Shown: one piece after another, positions 43,518 through 52,412 of the stretch
How positions within the stretch are numbered: position 1 is the stretch's first letter
Layout of the letters: each line of letters starts with the position of its first letter
Origin: Sphingobacterium kitahiroshimense
GTDB lineage: Bacteria; Bacteroidota; Bacteroidia; Sphingobacteriales; Sphingobacteriaceae
Assembly: GCF_025961315.1 (NCBI RefSeq)
Contig: NZ_JAOQNK010000001.1
Location: forward strand, 4,836,001-4,900,000
Length of the DNA stretch: 64,000 nucleotides
Direction of reading: 5' to 3'
Notes under the pieces: model-generated
What the model saw: the letters and a program-made list of their open reading frames with translations, nothing else
What the model was told of the DNA's origin: nothing
The model's database searches: none
Translations under genes and position numbers: made by a program

Positions 43518-44255
43518 TTAATTCTTGATTTCAAATTTGGTACTCCCGGATTTCGCTAATACATATTGGAAAGTAAAGAATGGTGTGGGTGAAGTTTTAT
43601 ACCAATCTTTTGGATCTAATAAGTCTTTGTAGATGCTCTGAATTTTGATTTTTGCATAATTGCCATTAGCTGTGCGTACTACCAAGGTATGCCCTTCAAT
43701 TGGATAACAAACATGCTTTTTGTTTTCGGCTCCACCACCTTTGATGTCTCCACCAAAATCATATAGATACCATCCCAGACCTTCTCCAAAAGTTCCAGAG
43801 TCATCTGTTCCATAGGCCTTTTCTCCTCTACGGAATTCAGCATCGGAGGGAATATCTATAACATCTTCAAATTTTTTCTTGACTAGATAAATTCCACCTT
43901 TACCAGGTCCACCTACTCCGTATCCATTTGAACTATTATTGCAATTGACAAAACTCCTGTATATCTCTGCGAAAGAAATATCCCAACGTGTTGTCAGCCT
44001 ATAATCTGGCGTAATAGCCTTATTCTGTTCTAAACTATAATATATAGGCGATTGCTTCGTTGTGGGTAAAGTTCCCGTTGGTAAGTCCTCTCCAAAGTTC
44101 TTTACTGAAATTAAGCGATTGAACATTCCTTCTGAAATTTCTGGATTAGGTTCTGGTTCTATTTTAGGATCGCTTTTACTGCAGGCGCCTAGCAATGTTA
44201 AAAAAACAAAGATTGCAACGAATTTTAAAAGGGTATTAGTTTTTGTTATTTTCAT
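43518..44255 (-). CDS. HmuY-family heme-binding lipoprotein (2)
   Basis: A 245-residue lipoprotein (signal ending LLGACSKS). HmuY signatures: PIYYSLEQNKAI, TRWDISFAEIYRSFVNCN, FEDVIDIPSDAEFR, LGWYLYDF, HTLVVRTANGNYAKIKIQS and a terminal FFTFQYVLAKSG strand. HmuY proteins capture heme from host or environmental hemoproteins and pass it to the TonB receptor. It is separated from the first HmuY gene by 450 bp, so it may have its own promoter. Confidence 0.85.
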   Translation of the reverse strand: MKITKTNTLLKFVAIFVFLTLLGACSKSDPKIEPEPNPEISEGMFNRLISVKNFGEDLPTGTLPTTKQSPIYYSLEQNKAITPDYRLTTRWDISFAEIYRSFVNCNNSSNGYGVGGPGKGGIYLVKKKFEDVIDIPSDAEFRRGEKAYGTDDSGTFGEGLGWYLYDFGGDIKGGGAENKKHVCYPIEGHTLVVRTANGNYAKIKIQSIYKDLLDPKDWYKTSPTPFFTFQYVLAKSGSTKFEIKN

Positions 44256-44704
44256 TTTTAGTGCTATATATTGTAATACTATAATTTCAATTATTCCCGT
44301 GGTTATATGATCAGGTTATTTGATTGCTATCTTTATTTATATTAATTCTAAATAATAGTAAAGGTAATGAGTTTAGCTTATCCATTGTATATTAAAAATG
44401 ATATTTAATCTATGCTTTTTGCTTTTTAGAGTTTAGCTTTTAAGCTTATTTGTTAGTTGTAATAATCAACAAATATTTCTTGTTAAATAGCTGTTAATTA
44501 GAAGTTTAATATTTTTTTAAGGATAATCACTAGCCTGTGGATTATTAAGAGATTTGGAATCATTTACTCATTAATACACTATGGTATAATTGCGTTTTTA
44601 TTTTTATGATATGATCAGCATCTATGAAAATTACTTTACCATAAATATTATTTGATAAAATTTATGGCAGAATATACTATTAACGGATAATTAATTTTCA
44701 TTTT
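44256..44704. other. Intergenic region between the two HmuY genes
   Basis: About 450 bp inside the minus-strand heme operon. No coding frame was found. Its length suggests an internal promoter or a lost gene; no exact TAnnTTTG on the minus strand and no clear terminator hairpin was seen. Confidence 0.45.
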
Positions 44705-45460
44705 TTAGAGCGTGTTTGTGTTTAACGCCTTACTACCATCCTCTTGTACATAGTATTTGAATGTATAATAGGGAGCTGGCCAGTTCATATTTGTAACGGC
44801 AGATGGATTGCCTTTGTAGGCATTGATAAGTTGTAACTTAGCATATTTTCCATCAGGAAGTCGAATGACATATGTTCTGTTAGGTAGCGCTTGCATAATG
44901 TGATTGTTCAGGCTATAACGAAACCACCCATCTGAACCTTCTGATGATGCCCATCCGATTTTGTTAACTTCACTTTTATTAAACTCGTCATCCGAAGGAG
45001 CGAGGGCGATACTTTGATAGGGTTGTTTGAGTAAAATGACTGCGGTATTGTTAGCCTCTCCTTGATATCCTGGGTTATATTGATATTGCGAATTGTTGAC
45101 AAAAACTTCGGAATTATAAGGGCCAGTAAAAGCTAAGTCCCAATCTTTGGTTTTTAACCATTGCGCCGAATCTGCTTTTGTCTTAATCCAAATTTGTTTC
45201 TGATCCTTGAAACGAAATAAGAAAGTATAAAAGTTGCGTTTTTCTTTACCTTCTGTTCCATCTCCCATAGAAGCATCGGTATCACCTGGAAGATCTTTAA
45301 TGACGATACTCTTGCCATCTTCAAGTACAATATTATACTCCTTATCCTTGCCACAAGAAGCAATAAGGAGTACGATAACTGTATAGAAAATACAGCGACC
45401 TATTTTACTAAAAGAAATCAATATGCTGCATTCAGCTATTATTAGTTTTATTGTATTCAT
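44705..45460 (-). CDS. HmuY-family heme-binding lipoprotein (1)
   Basis: A 251-residue lipoprotein (hydrophobic stretch ending VLLIASCGKD, cysteine near 36). HmuY features: FYTFLFRFKDQKQIWIKTK, TKDWDLAFTGPYNSEVFVNN, QSIALAPSDDEFN, GWFRYSL, RTYVIRLPDGKYAKLQLINAY and YYTFKYYVQEDGS. It follows the TonB receptor by 105 bp, which is the canonical HmuR-HmuY order. The N-terminal signal is longer than usual; an internal start may be used. Confidence 0.85.
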   Translation of the reverse strand: MNTIKLIIAECSILISFSKIGRCIFYTVIVLLIASCGKDKEYNIVLEDGKSIVIKDLPGDTDASMGDGTEGKEKRNFYTFLFRFKDQKQIWIKTKADSAQWLKTKDWDLAFTGPYNSEVFVNNSQYQYNPGYQGEANNTAVILLKQPYQSIALAPSDDEFNKSEVNKIGWASSEGSDGWFRYSLNNHIMQALPNRTYVIRLPDGKYAKLQLINAYKGNPSAVTNMNWPAPYYTFKYYVQEDGSKALNTNTL

Positions 45461-45565
45461 TTTGTAGCAATTTTAATTATAATTCATCTTGAAATGAGGA
45501 TTATCTACTATTAAAAAATTAGGTTCTGTTATTCTATGCCTACATGGAATGTGATCGGTGAAAAC

Positions 45566-47989
45566 TTATTCTTTGATCCAACGATAACTTAGTCCACCCA
45601 TAATTATGCGACCTGGTTGTCCCAATAAATACCGGCTAGTAAAATTAAACAGGTTGTCTCCAATGAGACGAAAAGTAAGTTTTCCTTTCATAAGACTTTT
45701 TTCAACAGTCATATTTAAAAGAGTGTGGTATGGAATGAAGATATCATTCTTGTCTATGAATTGGTTTCCATTATATTCTTGAAATGGCGTATCTCCTCTG
45801 AAATTAATTCTTGCATTGATATTCATATCCCAGGGTTTATATTCATATTGTGTTTTAAAATTGATCATGTGTCTTGATCTATCTTCAATACCCCAATAAT
45901 CTGATTTTTTACTTTGGCGATATTCTCCTGTTTGCGGATTATTGATTTGATTGTAAGGAAAGTTTCCGCTTGCTATACTGTCTAAGACACTTAAATCTTT
46001 TGCAATCAAATATTGATAGCCTACAGAAAACTGTAAAACTTTGTTTGCCTGATAAGTAATTGAAGTTTCGAAGCCTTTGTTCATGGCTTTTGGTAGATTA
46101 CGGTAACTGTATATTTGAGCCACATTAGTTCCATTACCAACACTGACCGTATTAATTTGATTATTAATGCGATGATAAAATACCGAAATATCAGCTTGAA
46201 TTTTTTGACTAGCATTCCATGTTAAACCAATATTATTAGATAGGCTAGTTTCCGCTTCCAAATTTCCCGCAACTAAATTTAACATATAGCTATTTTTATA
46301 GCTCAATTCACCAGATGCATCCATTGCCGCTATAACATCTGCCACGCGTTCTGTACCAACTACCATATAGTTTGCTGCTGGATTGTAGAATACCTGATAC
46401 CGCATTTTATAATCAGGAGCTTTAAATCCTGCACCAAACCCTGCTTTGGCAATAAGAGTTGAATTAATATGATATTGTAAGCCAAGACTTGGGCTGAGAT
46501 GACCATTATAGACATTTGTTTGGTCATAGCGTAATCCCAAAGTGGTCAGTATCCTATCAACAGGTTTCCATTCGGTCTGTAAGTATACAAAACCTGTATT
46601 TAACGATCTTTTTGCATCCAGTTTTTGATTATCCATTACCTCTAGACTTCCACCGATACCAGCCGTAAATTTTAGTTTTGTAATAGGACTATAAGCAAAC
46701 TGTTGTTCTATGCGATGTACATCTTGACCAAATTCTTCAGCGCCGGCGAATACTCCTTGTCGCAGCCACTCTGTAGCCATTTCTGAGTGAAATCTTGAAT
46801 AATAGTAGCGAGACATACTCCTAATCCCTGATTCAAAGTTATGGTCATAACTCGCGGATATGTTGACATCTTGATCTTTCTGGGTATCTTTCAATATGGT
46901 CTGTTCAGACCAGGCATTGATCATCTTTGATACTCGGCCTGCATACCTCGCCGTAATACCGATTGTTCCATTTTTGCTGATACGATAACGTGTGCGTCCT
47001 TGAAAACTGTAATTGGTATATGGGGGATAAGTGGTACTATTTGACTCCAGATAGTTTTTGTCAGTATTAAATCCATCAGTGCGGTAGTAGTTTCCGGATA
47101 AAACAATACTTCCACGTTGATTGTCAAAAGGTGTTTCAGCTTCTAAAGTTGCATCTACCGTGTTTAATGTGCCATATAGAAATGAAGTGTGTAGCTGTGG
47201 CGTCACTGCACCATGTCGCGTAATGATATTAATAGCACCTCCTAAAGCATCACTGCCATAAAGACACGATGAAGCTCCTTTTATAATTTCTATACGTTCT
47301 ATATTTGTAACTGAAATTCTTGATAAATCAAAATTCCCACTGTTTCTCCCCAACATGGGTTGTCCATCTACTAATACCATCACATAGTTGCTACTAAAAC
47401 CTTGGATCTGTACCCCGACAGCTCTTGATCCTCCGGCAATGTCATTGACTATGGCAATACCTGTTTGTTCTTTCAATACTTCATCCAGTCGGCGACTCCC
47501 CATCAATTCGATTTCACGTTTGGTAATAATCTTAACAGGCATAGCTGCATTTTCGGCTTTAACAAGATTGTCTACCGTTTCCAGTTTACGATTTACCTGT
47601 ACTTCATCAATATGACGGTTATCAATCTCTAGTATAATATTCAGCTGCTGTTTTTTATCTTCTAGATCAATGGTCTGTTGAAATTTCTTATAACCGAGAG
47701 CTTGGACTTCTAAATCATAGCTACCTGCATAAAGCTGATTAAAATAGAAATGGCCAGAAGTATCTGTCTTTATAGCCTTTTTATCAGGATATAAATAAAC
47801 CGTAACGTTTGGGATCGCTTTGTTAGATTTGTTTTTTACGATGCCACTAATCTGTAATTTATCTTGGGCATGAGTTACTATTAAGTTGCATGCACAAAAT
47901 ATCAGGAGAGAACTAGTTCGTATTAAGGAGCTTTTTGTAAACACTAGGTTATTTTTAATCAATCTAAATAATATTACAAAAAAAGGCAA
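45566..47989 (-). CDS. TonB-dependent heme receptor (HmuR-like)
   Basis: An 807-residue outer-membrane receptor. After the signal peptide (ending VTHAQ) comes a CarboxypepD-regulatory-like domain (about 47-130), then the plug with KIITKREIELMGSRRLDEVLKEQTGIAI-type motif and RIEIIKGASSCLYGSDALGGAINIIT, and the 22-strand barrel ending GGLSYRWIKE. The frame opens at TTG 47989; a GTG at 47944 is an alternative start giving a normal signal. Order with HmuY genes and a divergent hmuTUV set points to heme as substrate. Confidence 0.88.
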   Translation of the reverse strand: MPFFVILFRLIKNNLVFTKSSLIRTSSLLIFCACNLIVTHAQDKLQISGIVKNKSNKAIPNVTVYLYPDKKAIKTDTSGHFYFNQLYAGSYDLEVQALGYKKFQQTIDLEDKKQQLNIILEIDNRHIDEVQVNRKLETVDNLVKAENAAMPVKIITKREIELMGSRRLDEVLKEQTGIAIVNDIAGGSRAVGVQIQGFSSNYVMVLVDGQPMLGRNSGNFDLSRISVTNIERIEIIKGASSCLYGSDALGGAINIITRHGAVTPQLHTSFLYGTLNTVDATLEAETPFDNQRGSIVLSGNYYRTDGFNTDKNYLESNSTTYPPYTNYSFQGRTRYRISKNGTIGITARYAGRVSKMINAWSEQTILKDTQKDQDVNISASYDHNFESGIRSMSRYYYSRFHSEMATEWLRQGVFAGAEEFGQDVHRIEQQFAYSPITKLKFTAGIGGSLEVMDNQKLDAKRSLNTGFVYLQTEWKPVDRILTTLGLRYDQTNVYNGHLSPSLGLQYHINSTLIAKAGFGAGFKAPDYKMRYQVFYNPAANYMVVGTERVADVIAAMDASGELSYKNSYMLNLVAGNLEAETSLSNNIGLTWNASQKIQADISVFYHRINNQINTVSVGNGTNVAQIYSYRNLPKAMNKGFETSITYQANKVLQFSVGYQYLIAKDLSVLDSIASGNFPYNQINNPQTGEYRQSKKSDYWGIEDRSRHMINFKTQYEYKPWDMNINARINFRGDTPFQEYNGNQFIDKNDIFIPYHTLLNMTVEKSLMKGKLTFRLIGDNLFNFTSRYLLGQPGRIIMGGLSYRWIKE

Positions 47990-48242
47990 TTGAATTGAAC
48001 TTTTCTATATGAAAACTGACATTAATTCTATTTAATTCGATTTGAATATATCCTTTTATAACTTTTAAATTGATGTATTTGATTGATTTATAGGGGTGTT
48101 TGACTTATTTTTATCTAAAGTGCAAGCAAAAGGTAAATTTAAATTAATTTGTATTTAGACTGATTATTGATTTGTTTTGTGTTGAAAAGCGTTAGATAGT
48201 TTTCCTGTCGTGAAGCTTTTAACTTGAATAAAAGAAAAAAGA

Positions 48243-49103
48243 ATGAGTAGATTTTGCTTTATTATAATAATCCATTGTTGTATGTATATTGCTTTTGGTG
48301 TTCATGCACAGCAACGGATTATTACATTGAACAGTTCCATTACTGAGACGATATTTGGATTAGGTGTGGGGAATCGTGTTGTTGCTACCGATGTGACCAG
48401 TGTCTCACCTATGGCCGCCGCAGCTTTGCCCCGTGTAAGTAAAAATCGTTCAGTTTCAGCAGAGGGATTACTTTCGTTTGAACCGAATATCATCTTAGCA
48501 AATGAAGGTGAAGTTCCTGCAGCAATCATTCGACAAGTACGCGCAGCTGGTGTAAAATATATAGCCTTAAAACCCAACTATACAATTCCAGGCGCTTTAA
48601 ATTATATACAGCAAGTGGCGGATGCCATTAGTCAACCTGAGCTCGGAAAAGGAGTGGTATCCCAAACAAAGTTAAGTTTGAACCGTATTACTGAATTGGT
48701 TAAAAGTGAAAATAAAGGTAAAGTTCCTCCAAAAGTTCTTTTTATTTATGCACGTGGTACGGGCACTATGAGTGTCGCCGGTAAGGGGAGTAGTTTAGAT
48801 GCAATCATCAATTTAGCTGGAGGAAAGAATGCTATTCAAGAGTTTTCTGATTTTAAACCTTATACGACAGAAGCGCTGGTACAGGCCAATCCAGATATAA
48901 TATTGCTATTCGATTTTGGGGCTAGTAGTTTGGGGGGTGAGGATGCAATTTTAAAATTACCCGGTATGAGAATTACCAATGCAGGAAAAAATAAACGTAT
49001 TCTCGCGATGAATGCTTCTTTATTAGTCAATTTTAGTAATCGGCTACCTGACGCAATTCTGGAATTGCACAGAGGTTTTGTAAGAATAATGGATTCAAAG
49101 TAA
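48243..49103 (+). CDS. hmuT: Heme ABC transporter substrate-binding protein (HmuT-like)
   Basis: A 286-residue periplasmic protein with a signal peptide (cut near HAQQ). It is a TroA-type binding protein: QRIITLNSSITETIFGLGVGNRVVATDVTS at the N-terminus, LLSFEPNIILANEGEVP, and ALVQANPDIILLFDFGASSLGG in the second lobe. It delivers its ligand, most likely heme, to the permease whose gene starts 6 bp after its stop. It is divergent from the TonB receptor; the 253 bp between them should hold both promoters. Confidence 0.87.
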   Translation: MSRFCFIIIIHCCMYIAFGVHAQQRIITLNSSITETIFGLGVGNRVVATDVTSVSPMAAAALPRVSKNRSVSAEGLLSFEPNIILANEGEVPAAIIRQVRAAGVKYIALKPNYTIPGALNYIQQVADAISQPELGKGVVSQTKLSLNRITELVKSENKGKVPPKVLFIYARGTGTMSVAGKGSSLDAIINLAGGKNAIQEFSDFKPYTTEALVQANPDIILLFDFGASSLGGEDAILKLPGMRITNAGKNKRILAMNASLLVNFSNRLPDAILELHRGFVRIMDSK

Positions 49104-49108
49104 TCGAT

Positions 49109-50140
49109 GTGTATAAAAGACAGAAGCTAATTTTACTGGCACTTGTATCAATTTTAATTGTCGTGTGTATAATTTCCTTGGGATTAGGGGCTTATTTTAT
49201 TCCTCCCAGAGATATTTTTTCCTTGTTGATGCAAAAAACGCATTTAGCATCAGCAACACCCATCAACAGTATGCATGAGGATGTCATTTTTGAGATTCGA
49301 TTACCACGCTTATTGCTGGGAATACTTGTAGGTGCAGCATTAGGTATCTCTGGAGCAGCTATCCAGGGAATATTTCGTAATCCATTAGCAGAACCTGGAC
49401 TCATCGGTATATCTTCTGGCGCATCGTTATTTGCTGTGATGATCATTGCTTTTGAAACATTGGTTTTCACCTCACTTTCAGCTTGGATCGGTTATTATGT
49501 GTTAGCTTTTGGAGCGTTTGCAGGTGCAGGTTTAACAGCATTTTTGGTTTATCGTATAGCTAGTAAAAATGGTAAGCCATCCGTAACAACGATGTTATTG
49601 GCTGGAATTGCTATCAATGCTTTTGCTGGTGCACTGACGGGCTTGATGACCTATGTCTCGACCGAGCAGCAATTACGGACCATTACATTTTGGTTGCTTG
49701 GTAGTCTGGGTGGAGCTACATGGGAAAATCTATTGGCAGTTGCTCCGTTTATAATTATTCCCTTAATCTGTTTACCTTTTTTTGGAAAATCATTAAATGC
49801 ATTCGCTCTCGGTGAAATGCAGGCCGATTTATTAGGTGTACAAACCGACCGTATCAAAAGATGGGTTGTAGTCCTTTCAACTTTAGCTGTAGGAGCTTCT
49901 GTAGCAGTTTCAGGCATTATCGGTTTTGTGGGATTGATTGTTCCTCATATTATTCGTCTTATAGGTGGGGCAGATCATCGATTTGTTTTACCTGGATCGT
50001 TGCTGTTTGGCGCTTTGGTGCTGACGCTAGCAGATGTTATAGCTCGGGTTTCGGTTGCTCCAATAGAGCTTCCAATTGGCGTGATCACCGCCCTATTGGG
50101 AACTCCTTTGTTTTTATATATTTTGATAAAGGAAAAATAA
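49109..50140 (+). CDS. hmuU: FecCD-type heme/iron-chelate permease (HmuU-like)
   Basis: A 343-residue BtuC/FecCD permease with about ten membrane segments. Start is GTG 49109 (MYKRQKLILLALVSIL), 6 bp after the hmuT stop. Family motifs: IRLPRLLLGILVGAALGISGAAIQGIFRNPLAEPGLIGISSGAS and VSGIIGFVGLIVPHIIRLIGGADHR, the coupling helix that touches the ATPase. It moves the ligand from HmuT across the inner membrane. The hmuV ATG lies 24 bp downstream. Confidence 0.92.
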   Translation: MYKRQKLILLALVSILIVVCIISLGLGAYFIPPRDIFSLLMQKTHLASATPINSMHEDVIFEIRLPRLLLGILVGAALGISGAAIQGIFRNPLAEPGLIGISSGASLFAVMIIAFETLVFTSLSAWIGYYVLAFGAFAGAGLTAFLVYRIASKNGKPSVTTMLLAGIAINAFAGALTGLMTYVSTEQQLRTITFWLLGSLGGATWENLLAVAPFIIIPLICLPFFGKSLNAFALGEMQADLLGVQTDRIKRWVVVLSTLAVGASVAVSGIIGFVGLIVPHIIRLIGGADHRFVLPGSLLFGALVLTLADVIARVSVAPIELPIGVITALLGTPLFLYILIKEK

Positions 50141-50163
50141 TTAGTTCAAATATAGGGTCTGTT

Positions 50164-50973
50164 ATGTTACGTGTAGAGAAACTTAATTACGAAATCAAGG
50201 GAAGAAAACTCCTGAAAGATGTTACTTTTCAAGTACGGAAGGGAGAGGTATTGGCTGTGTTAGGTGCCAATGGCGCAGGAAAATCTACTTTGATGGGATT
50301 ACTCTGCGGAGAAAAGAAACCCTGCTCAGGGAGCATTCACTTAAATGGAAAGCTACTGTCGGATTATACTCCATATATTTTGTCACAATGTAGAGCTTTA
50401 TTGAGTCAGCAACAGCAAATGACTTTAAGTTTTAAAGTCGATGAAATTGTATTAATGGGTCGTTATCCACATTATAAAAATGTACCTCAATCGCATGATC
50501 TCGAAGTTGTAGCCGAAACAATGAAACTTTGTGGTGTAGCATCATTTGCAGACCGTGATTTTCTAAGTTTATCAGGTGGTGAACAGCAACGTGTCCATTT
50601 AGCTCGGGTCTTAGCGCAGATATGGGATAATCCAGATGCACTCTTGCTCTTAGATGAGCCTATTTCAGCATTGGATTTACATTATCAGCAGAAAGTTTTA
50701 GGTATTGCCAAAGCATTGGCGCGCAAAGGACTCATGGTTATTTTGATCGTACATGATGTTAATTTTGCAGCTACATATGCCAATCGCATTATGATGCTCA
50801 AAAATGGCAGAAAGCTATTTGATGGTACGCCAGTGGAGGTTTTGAATAAGAAAGAAATCTATACTATTTTTTCAGTCGAATCAAATGTGACGATGAATCC
50901 AAGAACATTGAAACCTTATGTTCAACTTGAAGAAATGCATGTTGAATTTGATAGTTATTTAGAAAGATTATAA
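50164..50973 (+). CDS. hmuV: Heme ABC transporter ATP-binding protein (HmuV-like)
   Basis: A 269-residue ATPase from ATG 50164; the open frame extends 101 codons upstream over hmuU but that is a shadow. Walker A GANGAGKSTL (about 35), Q-loop LLSQQQQ, signature LSGGEQQRVHLARVLAQ (about 136), Walker B ALLLLDEPISALD (about 161) and the histidine loop ILIVHDVNFAATYANR are all intact. It powers HmuU. Last gene of hmuTUV; the AraC regulator follows after 66 bp. Confidence 0.94.
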   Translation: MLRVEKLNYEIKGRKLLKDVTFQVRKGEVLAVLGANGAGKSTLMGLLCGEKKPCSGSIHLNGKLLSDYTPYILSQCRALLSQQQQMTLSFKVDEIVLMGRYPHYKNVPQSHDLEVVAETMKLCGVASFADRDFLSLSGGEQQRVHLARVLAQIWDNPDALLLLDEPISALDLHYQQKVLGIAKALARKGLMVILIVHDVNFAATYANRIMMLKNGRKLFDGTPVEVLNKKEIYTIFSVESNVTMNPRTLKPYVQLEEMHVEFDSYLERL

Positions 50974-51039
50974 ATAATTTTAATATTCCAGCTTATTTCA
51001 TTAATTTTAACTGCGCAAAGCTTATTTTAAACTGTAATC

Positions 51040-52002
51040 ATGTTAGTGAAAAGTAAAATAGTAGAGTTGGAAGATTGGCTTTTTGAGGAAGAAATCCCGG
51101 ACAGTTATGTGCCAGACAAACCACTGGTTGAAAACAAAACCATTATTGAAATGGGGCCTGTGCATATGGAGAATTTTCAACTTTCAACTTCTGGTCTTTT
51201 TATATTACATTCTAAAATGAACTTCGATAGACCTGTACAGATCCTCACTGAAATAGAAGGTGAAACGATTACAAGTCAATTTATATTTTTTAAACCAAAA
51301 GATGCAAAAATGCCCTATGGCATGAGTAGACATAATATTCGTTACATTCCTTCTGTGCGAACAACCCATCAAGTAGAACCTGGTATTGAATATATTTATT
51401 TTATAGCAGTTATATCTAAAGAATATTACCTCAATTTAATTAAGAGAGATTCATTGCTCCATCAGCAGTTTGTGCATGAGATCGAAAAAGGGCAATATGC
51501 TTCATTTTCTGAAGAAGATCTTGTTGCTACTTACGAAATGCAACATACCATTTCTGAATTAATTGAATCAAAGAAAAAAGGAGAAATAAGAAGATTACAT
51601 ACCGAGTCTCGGATTGTTGAATTGCTGATGTACCAATTTGAACAGTACAACGAACAAAAAGGAAATACGGATTCTTTATTTCATGAGGAAGATATTCAAC
51701 GGCTTGAAATGGCACGACACATCCTGGAGCAACGTATCGCAAATCCACCGACCCAAAAAGAACTGGCTGCAGAAGTGTTAACCAGTGAAAGTAAACTGCG
51801 TAAAGATTTTAAAGAATATTTCTCAGTTACTATTCACGATTATCTAACACGTGTACGTATGGAAAAAGCTAAAAATTATTTGTTAGCGGATAAAAAGACA
51901 GTATATGAAGTAGCATTGTTGACGGGGTATGGACATCAAAATAACTTCAGTAGCGCATTTAAAAAATATTACGGTATTTCTCCCGGAGAATTAAAAATGT
52001 AA
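51040..52002 (+). CDS. AraC-family regulator (PchR-like)
   Basis: A 320-residue protein. The N-terminal 200 residues are a ligand-sensing part with RHNIRYIPSVRTTHQVEPGIEYIYFIAVISKEYY. The C-terminal AraC domain has PTQKELAAEVLTSESKLRKDFKEYF and KTVYEVALLTGYGHQNNFSSAFKKYYGISPGE. The overall layout resembles PchR-type regulators that switch on siderophore or heme uptake when bound to ligand. It follows hmuTUV by 66 bp and probably controls the heme island (inference). Confidence 0.87.
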   Translation: MLVKSKIVELEDWLFEEEIPDSYVPDKPLVENKTIIEMGPVHMENFQLSTSGLFILHSKMNFDRPVQILTEIEGETITSQFIFFKPKDAKMPYGMSRHNIRYIPSVRTTHQVEPGIEYIYFIAVISKEYYLNLIKRDSLLHQQFVHEIEKGQYASFSEEDLVATYEMQHTISELIESKKKGEIRRLHTESRIVELLMYQFEQYNEQKGNTDSLFHEEDIQRLEMARHILEQRIANPPTQKELAAEVLTSESKLRKDFKEYFSVTIHDYLTRVRMEKAKNYLLADKKTVYEVALLTGYGHQNNFSSAFKKYYGISPGELKM

Positions 52003-52078
52003 GCACTTTTCAGCTAGACTTTCTTGTACACATGTGATGAGCTGATCTATATCTTATAAAGATTTTATTGAGTCATAA

Positions 52079-52138
52079 TAGAGGGTTTCTAGAGGGTTCG
52101 TAGAGGTAAAGCTCTATATATCCTCTATTTTATCTCTA
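52079..52138. repeat. Six TAGAG motifs at exact 11-bp spacing (three direct, three inverted)
   Basis: TAGAG begins at 52079, 52090 and 52101; its inverse CTCTA begins at 52112, 52123 and 52134. All steps are 11 bp, so the block is one large palindrome-like array with one motif per helical turn. The first three read TAGAGG. It looks like a multimer protein-binding site. No obvious target gene is adjacent. Confidence 0.85.
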
Positions 52139-52317
52139 TGTAATATCTGTATAATTACTTCACTAGTCTTAGTTAAATAGGAGTATATCTTAATGCGTGT
52201 CTAACAATATTAAAATCAGAACCAGAAGAATGATTTTGGTATTCAAGAAGGAGTACTTTTGATAAGAGACTAAATTTTTAGGTGTATACTTGATGAAGAG
52301 ATGAAGAATAATACTAT

Positions 52318-52346
52318 AAAGCCTCTTGATTTTTTCAAGAGGCTTT
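52318..52346. terminator. 12-bp perfect stem, T5 loop
   Basis: AAAGCCTCTTGA and TCAAGAGGCTTT pair perfectly around a five-T loop. It serves the convergent ends of a plus-strand transcript (AraC gene or an unknown RNA) and possibly the esterase. Confidence 0.82.
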
Positions 52347-52412
52347 ATATTTTACTAGAATTTCCTGTTTTGGAAACCTTTTTTAGAAAAGAAAGTTATA
52401 AGAAACTTCTTT

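Larger units (their letters stand above)
52003..52412. other. Gene-free region with repeat array and terminator
   Basis: About 410 bp between the AraC gene and the convergent esterase. It holds the six-fold TAGAG/CTCTA array (52079-52138) and a strong terminator (52318-52346), 180 bp apart. The space between could be transcribed as a small RNA, but I see no exact TAnnTTTG promoter. No small protein frame convinced me. Confidence 0.5.

Noticed and set aside
49861..50163. N-terminal extension of the heme ATPase frame over the permease
   Set aside because: The extension is read in another frame of hmuU and has no family likeness; the ATG at 50164 fits HmuV proteins.
52079..52138. CRISPR array or origin iterons
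   Set aside because: The 11-bp step has no spacers, changes orientation in the middle, and there are no cas genes or replication initiator nearby.
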